Origin: Anaerolineae bacterium
Lineage (GTDB): Bacteria; Chloroflexota; Anaerolineae; 4572-78; J111
Reading direction: 5' to 3'
DNA length: 64,000 nt
Assembly: GCA_022071955.1 (NCBI GenBank)
Contig: JAJVIM010000032.1
Coordinates: 1-64,000, forward strand
Part shown: positions 33,628 to 42,193 of the stretch, in pieces
Layout of the letters: every line of letters begins with the position of its first letter
Position numbering within the stretch: the stretch's first letter is position 1
Notes under the pieces: generated by a model
Seen by the model: the letters and a program-made list of their open reading frames with translations, nothing else
Database searches by the model: none
Told to the model about the DNA's origin: nothing
Program-made: the position numbers and the translations under genes

Positions 33628-36044
33628 TACTCAACTTTTTTACTGAGCGCCAGCCAGCGCTCTGAAAAGGCGATGAGCCGCTGCTCAACCCGGGTGTTGA
33701 GGCTGCCCTCCGGGAAGTGGCCGTCGGCGTTACGCTCGCCGGCGGGCATGCCGGTGAGAATTTCCAGCCCGTCATCAATGGTGGCCACCGGATAAATGTG
33801 GAACTGGCCGTTGGCCACGGCCTCTACCACATCGTGGCGCAGCATCAGGTGCTGCACGTTGGACTCCGGGATGAGCACGCCGTGCTGGCCGGTGAGGCCG
33901 CGGGCGCGGCATAAATCAAAAAAGCCCTCGATTTTTTCATTGACGCCGCCAATAGCCTGTACCTGGCCGCGCTGGTTCACCGAGCCGGTGACCGCCAGCG
34001 ATTGTTTGAGCGGCACATCGGCCAGCGCCGACAGCAGCGCGTACAGTTCGGCGGAGGAGGCGCTGTCGCCATCAACCCCGCCGTAGGATTGCTCAAAGAC
34101 CAGGCTGGCCGTGAGCGACAGCGGGTAATCCGGCACGTAGTGGGCGTTGAGGTAGCTGGACAAAATGAGGATGCCTTTGGAATGGAGCGGCCCGCCCAAC
34201 TCTACTTCTCGTTCAATATCGACCACTTTACCCCGGCCCAGCGACACGCGGGCGGTAATCCGGCTGGGGCGGCCAAAGGAATATTGGCCCATACTGATGA
34301 CCGACAGCCCGTTGATCTGGCCCACGGCTTCGCCGGCGGTATCAATGAGGATGGTGCCGCGCTCAATTTGCTCCTGCATGCGCTCGCGCACGCGGCTGGC
34401 CCGGGAAATCTGGGCGTCGATGGCTTGCTGCACGGCGTCGGCGGCGACAATTGTTTCGCCATTTTGCCCGGCCCAGTAATCGGCCTCGCGCAGCAAATCG
34501 GCCACGCCCTGCATGCGGGTAGACAGCTTGGCCACGTCATCGACCATGCGCGAACTGTGCTCGATGACCCGGGCGACGGCGCTGCGGTTAAAGTGGCGCA
34601 AATTTTCTTTGCGGGCCAGCGTGCCAATGAGCCGGGCGTAAAGCAGGTTGTTGTCCGGGGTGCGGGCCATGTCCTCTTCAAAATCCACGGCCACTTTGAA
34701 CAACTCATCAAAATCGGGGTCGTAAGCGGACAGCAGGTAGTAGGTGTAGCGGTCGCCCAGCAGGACAATTTTGACGTCGAGCGGCAGCGGTTCCGGCTCC
34801 AGCGAGATGGTGCTGAGCAGCCCCATTTGCTGGCCCAGCGCCTCGATGCTGATTTCGCGCGAGCGCAGCGCCCGTTTGAGCGCCTCCCAGGCGTGGGGCT
34901 GCATTAATATTTTGTGGGCATCCAAAATGAGATAGCCGCCGTTGGCCAGATGCAGTGCGCCGGGCCGGATGAGCGTGAAATCGGTGATGAGCGTGCCCGC
35001 CGGCGAGGTGACGTGCTCGATGCGGCCAATCAGGTTGGGGTAAGTGGGGTGATCCAGATAGATGACCGGCGCGCCTTCGGTGTGGCTGTTGTCTACCAGC
35101 AGATTCACCTGATAGCGACGGGTTTTGGGCGGCCCTTGCAGCGAGCGGGGCAGGGGGATGCCTTGCAGCAGCGGGGCGGCTTCCTCGTCTGGCTTGCGAA
35201 AGTCATCGACGTTTTCAACCATATCGCGCTGGGTGGCGCGCAGGTGGGCAACAACATCCGGCAGGGCGCTGTGTTTTTCGCATAGCTCATCGAGCAGGTG
35301 GCCGACGGCAAACAGGGCAATTTCACGGTCGAGGGCTTTGATGCGCTCGCGGTGTTTGTGCTCAAGCTGCTGCACTTTGCGGATGGCCGCCTGTAATTCG
35401 TTTTGCAAAACGCCGAGCCGACCTTCAATCTGGTCCTGTTCGGCCTGGGGCAGTTTTTGGTATTCTTCGGGGTTGAGTACATCGCCGTCGGGGCGGAGGG
35501 GGGCAAACGCCAGGCCGGCCTGGGTGCGAACGAGGGCAAATTGTTCTTCTTTGGCCCGCTGCTGCATGTCTTTAAAAATCTGTTCCTGCTCTTTGGCCAA
35601 CCCTTCTTCGATGGCGGTTTTACGGGAGCGATAGTCGTCACTTTCAAAAGCGGCCGGGATGGCGGTGTGCAACTCCTGCACAAATCGTTCGATGTCGCGC
35701 TGAAACTCAAGCCCCCGGCCGGTGGGTAGCGCCAGGGCGCGGGGCTTGTGCGGTTGCTCAAAATTGTTTACGTAGCAGCGATCAACGGGCGTGGGTTCGG
35801 TGGCCGATTTCTGCTCCAAAAACTGGCGCATGGCGGTGTGTTTGCCGGTGCCGTATGGCCCCAGCACGTACAGATTGTAGCCTTCCTGCCGGATGCCGAT
35901 GCCAAATTGCACGGCCTCAACCGCGCGGGATTGGCCGATGAGACCCTCCAGCGTGTCCAGGTCGGCGGTGGTTTCAAAGGTAAATTCGGCCGGGTCACAG
36001 CGGCGATAGAGTTGTTCGGGTGACAGCGATTTGACGGTATTCAC
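33627..36044 (-). CDS. Lon-like AAA protease
   Basis: This 805-residue protein has an AAA ATPase with Walker A GPYGTGKHT near residue 60 and a coiled-coil-like insert (about 140-260). A C-terminal Lon protease domain carries the Ser in GDSASSAE near residue 660 and the Lys in GGVNEKIEGF near 703, so the Ser-Lys dyad is intact. The layout is that of the LonB/YcbZ-like group, without the classical LonA N-terminal domain. It is an ATP-dependent cytoplasmic protease. The start is GTG, preceded by GGAGG at 7 bp. Its insertion between MoxR and DUF58 is unusual and suggests coupled action. Confidence 0.9.
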   Translation of the reverse strand: MNTVKSLSPEQLYRRCDPAEFTFETTADLDTLEGLIGQSRAVEAVQFGIGIRQEGYNLYVLGPYGTGKHTAMRQFLEQKSATEPTPVDRCYVNNFEQPHKPRALALPTGRGLEFQRDIERFVQELHTAIPAAFESDDYRSRKTAIEEGLAKEQEQIFKDMQQRAKEEQFALVRTQAGLAFAPLRPDGDVLNPEEYQKLPQAEQDQIEGRLGVLQNELQAAIRKVQQLEHKHRERIKALDREIALFAVGHLLDELCEKHSALPDVVAHLRATQRDMVENVDDFRKPDEEAAPLLQGIPLPRSLQGPPKTRRYQVNLLVDNSHTEGAPVIYLDHPTYPNLIGRIEHVTSPAGTLITDFTLIRPGALHLANGGYLILDAHKILMQPHAWEALKRALRSREISIEALGQQMGLLSTISLEPEPLPLDVKIVLLGDRYTYYLLSAYDPDFDELFKVAVDFEEDMARTPDNNLLYARLIGTLARKENLRHFNRSAVARVIEHSSRMVDDVAKLSTRMQGVADLLREADYWAGQNGETIVAADAVQQAIDAQISRASRVRERMQEQIERGTILIDTAGEAVGQINGLSVISMGQYSFGRPSRITARVSLGRGKVVDIEREVELGGPLHSKGILILSSYLNAHYVPDYPLSLTASLVFEQSYGGVDGDSASSAELYALLSALADVPLKQSLAVTGSVNQRGQVQAIGGVNEKIEGFFDLCRARGLTGQHGVLIPESNVQHLMLRHDVVEAVANGQFHIYPVATIDDGLEILTGMPAGERNADGHFPEGSLNTRVEQRLIAFSERWLALSKKVE

Positions 36045-36052
36045 AGATTGAC

Positions 36053-36089
36053 CTCCATTGAAAATAGGATTCAGGGATTAGGGATTAGG
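36053..36089. repeat. Start-proximal anchor and heptad array
   Basis: The anchor CTCCATTGAAAATAG (36053-36067) is followed by GATTCAGG, GATTAGG and GATTAGG. The reverse complement of CCTCC gives the GGAGG ribosome-binding site of the Lon-like gene. Confidence 0.75.
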
Positions 36090-36122
36090 AGAGCGTTCGG
36101 AAACTGACTTTAGTGAAAGATT

Positions 36123-36268
36123 AACCCCATCCCCCCTACCCCCCTTCCCTTTGGGAAGGGGGGTATTTATGGAAATGGTGTCAATTTTGGGCGCAAAGCG
36201 CCCAAAATTGACACCAAATTCCCTTTTTCCCCTCCCCCGTTTACGGGGGAGGGGTTAGGGGAGGGGGT
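36123..36268. repeat. Tripartite hairpin repeat, copy 5
   Basis: The central hairpin is at 36176-36216 with a perfect 19-bp stem (TGGTGTCAATTTTGGGCGC and complement) and loop AAA. A left module pairs CCCCTTCCC/GGGAAGGGG and a right module pairs CCCTCCCCCG/CGGGGGAGGG. It lies between the MoxR stop and the Lon-like start, in a 294-bp gap without other features. Confidence 0.85.
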
Positions 36269-36338
36269 AAACAAGATGATTTTAGTACATTTTCAGTTGC
36301 TCAAATACTTCTGCGAAGTTTTTAGCATTTTCATTGGT

Positions 36339-37322
36339 TTACCCCAGCGGCACGGGCACGGTGGACAAAATGCCGCCAATCAGGCTGTGCTGCAATTCAG
36401 AAGAGCGTTCGTGGGTGATGAGGCGGTGGGTGAGCACGCCCGGCGCTACGGTTTTGATGTCGTCCGGGGTGACAAAGTCGCGGTGATTGAGCAGGGCCAT
36501 ACCCTGAGCGGCGCGCTGCAAGGCTACGCCGCCGCGCGGGCTAACACCGAGCAGGATATCGGGGTGGTTGCGGGTGGCGGTGAGCAACTGGATAATGTAT
36601 TCTTTGAGCGGCCGCACCACGCCAATTTTGCGTACCAGTTCCTGCAAGCGCAGGATGTCGGCGGGGGAGATCACGGCGTCCACGGTATCGAGCGGGTCCT
36701 GGTGTTCCTCTCGCTCCAAAATGGTCACTTCTGCGGCAAACTGGGGGTAACCCAAACTGAGCGAAATCAGAAAACGGTCGAGTTGGGCTTCTGGCAGGGG
36801 AAAGGTACCGGCGGTTTCAACCGGGTTTTGGGTGGCAATCAGAAAAAAGGGTTGGTCGAGCGGATAGCGCCGGCCATCGACAGTGACCTGCTGTTCGGCC
36901 ATGCTTTCCAGCAGGCTCGATTGGGTACGCGGCGTGGCCCGGTTAATTTCATCAACCAGCACAAACTGGGCAAACAGCGGGCCGGGAATAAATACAAATT
37001 CCTGCTGTTTTTGGTTGTAAATGGACGTGCCGGTGATGTCGCTGGGCAGCAGGTCCGGGGTGCATTGAATGCGTTTGAAGCTGGCGCTTACCGAGCGGGC
37101 CACGGCTTTGGCCACCAGCGTTTTGCCGACGCCGGGCACATCTTCCAGCAACAGGTGGCCGCCGGCCAAAATTGTGGCCAGAATGAGCCGCAGTTTGCGC
37201 GGCTCAACGACCGCCACCCGGGTGACGTTGTCTTGAAGTTGGTCGATCAGGCGGGCGGCAATGGGAATCGTTAGAGCCGGCGATTCGGCGTTATTGAGCA
37301 CAGTCCGGGGAAAAGTCATCAT
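36339..37322 (-). CDS. MoxR-family AAA ATPase
   Basis: This 327-residue protein is a MoxR-type AAA ATPase, a chaperone-like ATPase. Walker A reads EDVPGVGKTLVA near residue 47, and Walker B is FVLVDEINRAT near 115. Sensor 1 is IATQNPVE, and a C-terminal lid domain ends with the TPDDIKTVA motif. It leads the operon with Lon-like, DUF58 and transglutaminase genes. MoxR proteins act with DUF58/VWA proteins on metal insertion or envelope proteins. Of the tandem ATGs the first (37322) is listed. The ribosome-binding site is weak and a TTG at 37337 is possible. Confidence 0.92.
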   Translation of the reverse strand: MMTFPRTVLNNAESPALTIPIAARLIDQLQDNVTRVAVVEPRKLRLILATILAGGHLLLEDVPGVGKTLVAKAVARSVSASFKRIQCTPDLLPSDITGTSIYNQKQQEFVFIPGPLFAQFVLVDEINRATPRTQSSLLESMAEQQVTVDGRRYPLDQPFFLIATQNPVETAGTFPLPEAQLDRFLISLSLGYPQFAAEVTILEREEHQDPLDTVDAVISPADILRLQELVRKIGVVRPLKEYIIQLLTATRNHPDILLGVSPRGGVALQRAAQGMALLNHRDFVTPDDIKTVAPGVLTHRLITHERSSELQHSLIGGILSTVPVPLG

Positions 37323-37371
37323 TTTTGCCAGTTTCAAAAATTAGGCCGCATGATGAGTCGGCGGTTATTTC

Positions 37372-37400
37372 ATTGTAGCGTAGACATATTGGGATTGCAA
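37372..37400 (-). promoter_or_regulatory. Sigma70-type promoter of the moxR operon
   Basis: On the minus strand TTGCAA (37395-37400) and TACAAT (37372-37377) are 17 bp apart, with the ATG about 43 bp after the predicted transcript start. Confidence 0.65.
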
Positions 37401-37406
37401 AGGGGT

Positions 37407-37453
37407 GTGAAATTTGTGGCGAGCCGTTGGTGGCGGCTCGCCACAAATTTCAC
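37407..37453 (-). terminator. Long perfect hairpin after the deoxynucleoside kinase gene
   Basis: A 20-bp perfect stem begins 20 bp after the kinase stop: GTGAAATTTGTGGCGAGCCG on the plus strand pairs with its complement around a 7-base loop. No U tract follows. It separates the kinase from the moxR promoter. Confidence 0.55.
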
Positions 37454-37473
37454 GTTGGGCTTTTGGGCAACAG

Positions 37474-38121
37474 TTAAATGGCGTGTGCCAATATTTTTTC
37501 CGGAAGGGTTAAGCTTTCAACAATTTTGGCTTTGATGGCCAAAAAATCCTGCGGGAAACGCACAAAGTCGAGAGAGTCGGTTTCGATGGTCAAAATAGGG
37601 CACAGGGTAAAATCATCAATCCAGGTGTTGTACAACTCGTTGAGCTGCTGCAAATAGAGTGGCGAGATGTCCCGTTCAAAATCGCGACCGCGGCGGTGAA
37701 CGCGCTCAATCAACGTGGGTACGCTGGCTTTGAGGTAAACAATCAGGTTGGGCGGCGGCACAATCTGGATAAACTCATCGTACAGGTCACGGTAAAGCTG
37801 ATAATCGCGATCGGCCATGTTGCGCCGCTGGTGCAGGTTGCGGGCAAACACCTCGGCGTCTTCATAAACGCAGCGGTCCTGAATCACGTTATTGGGATGA
37901 ATGGCAATCTGGCGGTGGTAGCGCAATCGCCGTGAGAGAAAGAACAACTGCGAGTGGAAACTCCACTGGGGCATGTTGCTGTAAAAATCGGCCAGGTAGG
38001 GGTTGTCGTCAACGGCCTCGTAAAAAGGCGTCCAGCCAAATTCGGCGGCGAGCAGCCGGGTGAGGGTGCTTTTGCCCACCCCCATATTCCCGGCAATAGA
38101 AACAGAATATTTTTGAGTCAT
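37474..38121 (-). CDS. Deoxynucleoside kinase
   Basis: This 215-residue enzyme phosphorylates a deoxynucleoside (dAdo/dGuo/dCyd type). The P-loop is IAGNMGVGKST near residue 10. The family DRS-like motif is IQDRCVYEDAEVF near residue 80, the lid is RVHRRGRDFE near 145, and YLKASVPTLIERV is the usual core strand. Length matches bacterial dGK/dAK proteins. The start follows AGGAGAAG. It is monocistronic and has a hairpin after its stop. Confidence 0.9.
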   Translation of the reverse strand: MTQKYSVSIAGNMGVGKSTLTRLLAAEFGWTPFYEAVDDNPYLADFYSNMPQWSFHSQLFFLSRRLRYHRQIAIHPNNVIQDRCVYEDAEVFARNLHQRRNMADRDYQLYRDLYDEFIQIVPPPNLIVYLKASVPTLIERVHRRGRDFERDISPLYLQQLNELYNTWIDDFTLCPILTIETDSLDFVRFPQDFLAIKAKIVESLTLPEKILAHAI

Positions 38122-38156
38122 CTTCTCCTGTCCTCCTGAAATTGGGTTAAAATCAG

Positions 38157-38185
38157 AAACCGCTACCTGTTACGGGTAGCGGTTT
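38157..38185 (-). terminator. Hairpin in the gap between the PHP gene and the kinase gene
   Basis: An 11-bp perfect stem AAACCGCTACC/GGTAGCGGTTT with a 7-base loop lies in the 337-bp gap 38122-38458. On the minus strand it is followed by CTGATTTT, a weak U tract. It could end the PHP transcript, though it is 270 bp beyond the stop. No gene or confident promoter was seen in the rest of the gap. Confidence 0.4.
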
Positions 38186-38458
38186 GGAGCCAACGGGTTA
38201 TTTTCTGCGGCAGGGGGGATTAAAATTTGAGTAAGCCGAGGCATGTGGCCAAAAATTTGGATGGGTTGGAAAGGTGTTTTTGTGTTCATACCGCAAAGTT
38301 TGCCTTAATCGGACGGTGGTTTACAGGCTGTTGATTACTGCAAATATTCGGGTAGACGGCAACCAAAAATAATTTACTACTAGATACAGTGCTTGCCAAT
38401 TATTGTAGCACAAAATGTAGTGCGTTTGAAGAGCCTGACCTTAAATTTAGCTTAAGTT

Positions 38459-39328
38459 TTACCGATACGTTTTGAGCGTTTGGTACTGGGTTTCAGTCAG
38501 GCCCATATCGCCCAGATCGATGACCTTATGCGGGCGGCCGTGGAAATCGGTGCCGCCGGTGGCCAGCAGCCCCAACTCGGCGGCCAGTTGTTCCAGCCGG
38601 CCAATCCAGCGGCTGCCGCTGCCGGGCCGATGGCCATCCTCGTAGGGGTAGTAAACTTCTATGCCGGCCACACCCGCGGCGGCGGCGTTACGCACCAGCG
38701 TTACCGGTTCAACGCCGCCGCTGTAGGCGGCAGGATGGGCCAGCACCGGCAGGCCGCCGGCGGCCCGCACCACGGTGATGGCTTCGCTCACGGTCAGGGC
38801 AAACGACCGAACCACGTGCGCTTTTTTGCCCACACCCAAATACTCATCAAAAATCTGCTGCATCGACTCAAACCGGCCCGGATTGCGTTCCATGAGCACG
38901 GCGGCAATGTGCGGCCGGCCCGGCACACCGCTCACCCGCTCAAAAACGGCTTCCAGCGGCAGGTCAAACCCAAAACTTTGCAGCAGTTCAATCTGGCGGA
39001 TCTTCTGTTCCAGCCGGCCCTGTTTAACCCGCTCGAGCACATCAACCAGCGCCGGCGAGGCGGGGTCAATAAAATAGCCCAGCAGGTGAATGCCGATAAA
39101 CTGCTTGTCGGGTTCGTGACGGGTGCTTAATTCGATGGCCGGCACAATTTCCAGGCCGTCCGGTTTGGCCGCGGCCTGCGCTTCGGCCAGCCCGGCGGTG
39201 GTGTCGTGGTCGGCGATGCCCAGCACGTTCAGGCCGCGGGCCACGGCGCGCCGCACCAATTGAGCCGGGGTGTGGCTGCCATCAGAGGCAGTGGTGTGCG
39301 CATGCAGGTCAATTTGAAAGTGGGCCAT
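38459..39328 (-). CDS. PHP-domain phosphoesterase
   Basis: This 289-residue protein is a stand-alone PHP phosphoesterase of the YciV/TrpH type. The metal motifs are DLHAHTTASDG near residue 7, GIADHDTT near 37 and VLAHPAAYSG near 190, with TGGTDFHG at the C-terminus. It resembles 3',5'-nucleoside bisphosphate phosphatases and 5'-3' RNA exonuclease (RNase AM). The start overlaps the plsY stop (TGATG), so the two are co-transcribed. Confidence 0.9.
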   Translation of the reverse strand: MAHFQIDLHAHTTASDGSHTPAQLVRRAVARGLNVLGIADHDTTAGLAEAQAAAKPDGLEIVPAIELSTRHEPDKQFIGIHLLGYFIDPASPALVDVLERVKQGRLEQKIRQIELLQSFGFDLPLEAVFERVSGVPGRPHIAAVLMERNPGRFESMQQIFDEYLGVGKKAHVVRSFALTVSEAITVVRAAGGLPVLAHPAAYSGGVEPVTLVRNAAAAGVAGIEVYYPYEDGHRPGSGSRWIGRLEQLAAELGLLATGGTDFHGRPHKVIDLGDMGLTETQYQTLKTYR

Positions 39329-40002
39329 CAGTGCAGGCGGGTGATGTTTTCGGTTTTTTGCCCCACGCGGCGTTCGGTGCCGGCGCGGATGCGGGCGTAG
39401 TTGGGCCGCAGCGAGTTGACAATGATCAGCAAAATCAGCACGCCGCCCAGCGTGTACATATATGGAATTTGCCCCAGCGCGGCAAAAACAACGAGGAAAA
39501 TAACGCCGCTAATGGCCATTACGGTTGACAGAATTGAGGCATAGCGGCTTACGGCCAGCGCAATCAGGGCGCACGCGCCGGCCAGAATGGCGGCCAGCAG
39601 ATGCACGCCGCCAATCGCGCCAATGGCGGTGCCGGCGCCCACGCCGCCTTTAAATTTTAGAAAAATGGAATGATTGTGCCCCAGCACCGCTGCCGGCATG
39701 GTCAGCGCCACAATCAGGGCGGTGGCGGTGTCCATACTCTGGCCGTTGTTGAGCCACAACATGACAATCGGCAGGAGTTGCCGGGCAAAATAGACCGGCA
39801 GCATGCCCTTGAACAGATCGCCCATTACCGTTAGCCCGGCGGCCACCGGGCCGGCGGCGCGCAGCACGTTGGTGCCGCCAATACGGCCACTGCCAGAAGC
39901 GGTAACATCGACGCCGTACAGCCGGGCAACCACGTAGCCAACCGGGATTGAGCCGGACAGGTAGGCAATTAAAATGGCCAAAATTCCTAAAACGATGGTC
40001 AC
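39328..40002 (-). CDS. plsY: Glycerol-3-phosphate acyltransferase PlsY
   Basis: This 224-residue membrane enzyme transfers acyl from acyl-phosphate to glycerol-3-phosphate, the first step of phospholipid synthesis. Motifs SGSIPVGY near residue 16, GGTNVLRAAG near 43 and GHNHSIFLKFKGGVG near 113 match PlsY motifs 1-3. Five or more hydrophobic segments are present. Its substrate is also the product of the glycerol kinase in this window, so the gene order is metabolically sensible. The gene overlaps the downstream PHP gene. Confidence 0.95.
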   Translation of the reverse strand: MTIVLGILAILIAYLSGSIPVGYVVARLYGVDVTASGSGRIGGTNVLRAAGPVAAGLTVMGDLFKGMLPVYFARQLLPIVMLWLNNGQSMDTATALIVALTMPAAVLGHNHSIFLKFKGGVGAGTAIGAIGGVHLLAAILAGACALIALAVSRYASILSTVMAISGVIFLVVFAALGQIPYMYTLGGVLILLIIVNSLRPNYARIRAGTERRVGQKTENITRLH

Positions 40003-40081
40003 TACTCGCTCCGTGAGAACATTTTCGCCCTGAGTATAGCCAAAAGAGGGCAGGAGTCAAAGATGTGCGCGGGGGAGATGA

Positions 40082-41125
40082 TCAGCGGCCGGCGGCGGCT
40101 TGCAACAGTTTTTCGGGGTGATGCTGGTAATCGGCCCAATCGAGCTGGCCGGCAATGAGGCCGCTGAGGATGTTAGTTAAAGCCCGGTTAACCGGCGTAG
40201 GCACGCCCACCTGCCGGCCGGCGGCGACAATCGCGCCATTGAGCGCCTCAATTTCCGAACTGCTGCGCCCGGAGGCCAGGTCAATGTGCAGCGATGGCAT
40301 TTTTGTGCCCCGGCCGCTGCGCATAAAGGGCCGCAAAATCGCGCGCTGGGCCGGCGGCGGCAGCCATCGCGCTGAAACCAGCCGGGCCAGCCATTGCACC
40401 GGATAGCCCGGCAGCTTGACGGCGCTGATACCCTGCGCCTGCATTACGGCCACGCCTTCGCGGAGGGCGGCAATTTCCAGATTAAACAGCTCGGGCTGGC
40501 TGATAATCTCGGTTGGGCGCTGGTTGAGAATGGCGCTTGAGGCGTTGTTAACGATATTCAACAGCAATTTTGACCATTTCATGGCCCGGTAGTCGGGGTA
40601 GGTGAGGGTGGCCAGTCCACTGGCGTTGAGCGCGTCGGCCAGCAGCTCTTCCGGCCGGCCGGCGCGGAGTGACGCCAACCCGAGACCGCCTTTATCTTTG
40701 CTAACGCGGATAGTCCCCACGTCCGGCACTTCGATGGGGATGGTGATGGTGCCGGCTACAATCCGCTCCGGGCCAAACTTCTCGGCCAGCAGTTCCTCGT
40801 TGCCAAGGCCGTTTTGCAGCGACACAATGCTGGTGCCATCCAGCCGCAAAGCCGACAACTCCTGCGCGGCGGCGGCCGTGGCCGGCGATTTCACCGTGAG
40901 CAGGATAAAATCGTAGGGGCCGCCGGTTAAGGGTACAGCGGTAGCGGTTTGGGGGAATGTTTGTTGGGCGGCTTTGCCCGGCCAGAGGATCGATAATCCG
41001 TGGCCGGCAATGTGGTCCATCAATGCGGGCCGGCCCACCAGCGTTACATTGTGCCCGTTGGCAGCCAGCGTTCCGCCAACAAAACAGCCGATAGCGCCGG
41101 CGCCCATCACCAGAATATTTAACAT
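40082..41125 (-). CDS. Ketopantoate reductase (PanE/ApbA) family protein
   Basis: This 347-residue Rossmann protein is of the 2-dehydropantoate 2-reductase family. It has GAGAIGCFVGG at the N-terminus, the conserved Lys in MKWSKLLLNI near residue 182, and a C-terminal ketopantoate reductase domain with GRSSSEIEALNG near residue 290. It probably reduces a 2-keto acid with NADPH, and true PanE activity is likely but not certain because paralogues exist. The gene lies 33 bp downstream of the SorC regulator on the same strand. Confidence 0.85.
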   Translation of the reverse strand: MLNILVMGAGAIGCFVGGTLAANGHNVTLVGRPALMDHIAGHGLSILWPGKAAQQTFPQTATAVPLTGGPYDFILLTVKSPATAAAAQELSALRLDGTSIVSLQNGLGNEELLAEKFGPERIVAGTITIPIEVPDVGTIRVSKDKGGLGLASLRAGRPEELLADALNASGLATLTYPDYRAMKWSKLLLNIVNNASSAILNQRPTEIISQPELFNLEIAALREGVAVMQAQGISAVKLPGYPVQWLARLVSARWLPPPAQRAILRPFMRSGRGTKMPSLHIDLASGRSSSEIEALNGAIVAAGRQVGVPTPVNRALTNILSGLIAGQLDWADYQHHPEKLLQAAAGR

Positions 41126-41158
41126 TGGGCTGCCGTGGAAAGATACATTTTTTTGAGG

Positions 41159-42163
41159 TTACCAGGAGTCTGGATTTTTCGCTCGGGCTTCGTACTTGTC
41201 ATCCTGTGACAGCATTTTGAGCACCGCCCGGGCCGCAATCTCATCCGTTACCAAACAATCAATCACGCCCAGCCGCAGCGCGCCCAAAATGGCCGATGCC
41301 TTTTGAATGCCGCCGGCCACGCCGATCACATAAGGCGTGCGGGCCAAAATTTCCAGGTCCACGCCGATAATTCGCTGGTGGAGTTCCAGCGGCAAAACAT
41401 TGCCGCGCAGATCGTAGTGGTAGCCGCACAGTTCGCCCACGCCGCCCTGGCGCACAATTTCGCGCAGTTCGGCTTCGGAGATGTGGCCGGCGCGGAGCAG
41501 GCTGGAGAGCGCCGGGAGCAAACTGCCAATCCCAATCAGGGCGATGTCCATTTCATTGAGCAGCGCCAACGGCTCGCGGACAGATCGATCCTGCATCAGC
41601 ACGTTGCGGGTGGCCGGGCTTTCTACCAGCAGCGGGGCGTGCAAATATTTGTACTGTGCTCCCAGGGTTTGCGCCAGCCAGCGGGTCAGGTCGGGGCCAT
41701 CGATGAGCGGGTTGATGGTACCCACCGCGCCGGTAAGCTGAACCACCGTCACCTGTTCTTGCCGGGCTGCCTGTAGCGCCTTTACCACCTGATATACGCC
41801 GGTATTCCAGGAGATGCCCAAAATCATGCCGGGTTTGAGCTGGTCTTCCAGGTGACGGGCAGCCAGCACGCCAAGTTGTTCCTGCAACTGGGTGTAGCCT
41901 AAATCCGCCGAGCTTAACAGGCTAATGTGTTTGAGGTTGAATCTGTTGAGCAGGTCTTGTTTCAGGTGCGACAACGTATTTTTAGGGTAGTTGATACTAA
42001 TTTCAACTACACCGGCTTCGCGCCCCTCTGCCAGCAGCCGGGAAATTTGCGGCCGAGACATGTTGAGGTGCTTGGCAATTTCTGCTTGAGTCAGGTTTTT
42101 TTTGTAGTAGAGTTGGGCTACTCGGGCCAGTAAATCCCAACGATCTTCATCCAGTTGGATCAT
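41159..42163 (-). CDS. SorC/DeoR-type sugar-binding transcriptional regulator
   Basis: This 334-residue regulator has an N-terminal helix-turn-helix (about 12-55, YYKKNLTQAEIAKHLNMSR) and a SorC effector domain (about 65-320) with GISWNTGVYQVVKALQ. SorC regulators bind phosphorylated sugars, often sugar phosphates of the operon they control. It is directly downstream of the second glycerol kinase homologue and close to the glp-dha locus. The shared half-site ACAnnTGyTCaat upstream of glpF and dhaK is a plausible target, which is an inference. Confidence 0.9.
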   Translation of the reverse strand: MIQLDEDRWDLLARVAQLYYKKNLTQAEIAKHLNMSRPQISRLLAEGREAGVVEISINYPKNTLSHLKQDLLNRFNLKHISLLSSADLGYTQLQEQLGVLAARHLEDQLKPGMILGISWNTGVYQVVKALQAARQEQVTVVQLTGAVGTINPLIDGPDLTRWLAQTLGAQYKYLHAPLLVESPATRNVLMQDRSVREPLALLNEMDIALIGIGSLLPALSSLLRAGHISEAELREIVRQGGVGELCGYHYDLRGNVLPLELHQRIIGVDLEILARTPYVIGVAGGIQKASAILGALRLGVIDCLVTDEIAARAVLKMLSQDDKYEARAKNPDSW

Positions 42164-42193
42164 GGTATATGATAGCCTGATTAAACCTGGTTT

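Noticed and set aside
38186..38458. A promoter for the deoxynucleoside kinase
   Set aside because: TACAAT with a weak TTCAAA 17 bp upstream can be found on the minus strand, but the -35 is too poor to list.
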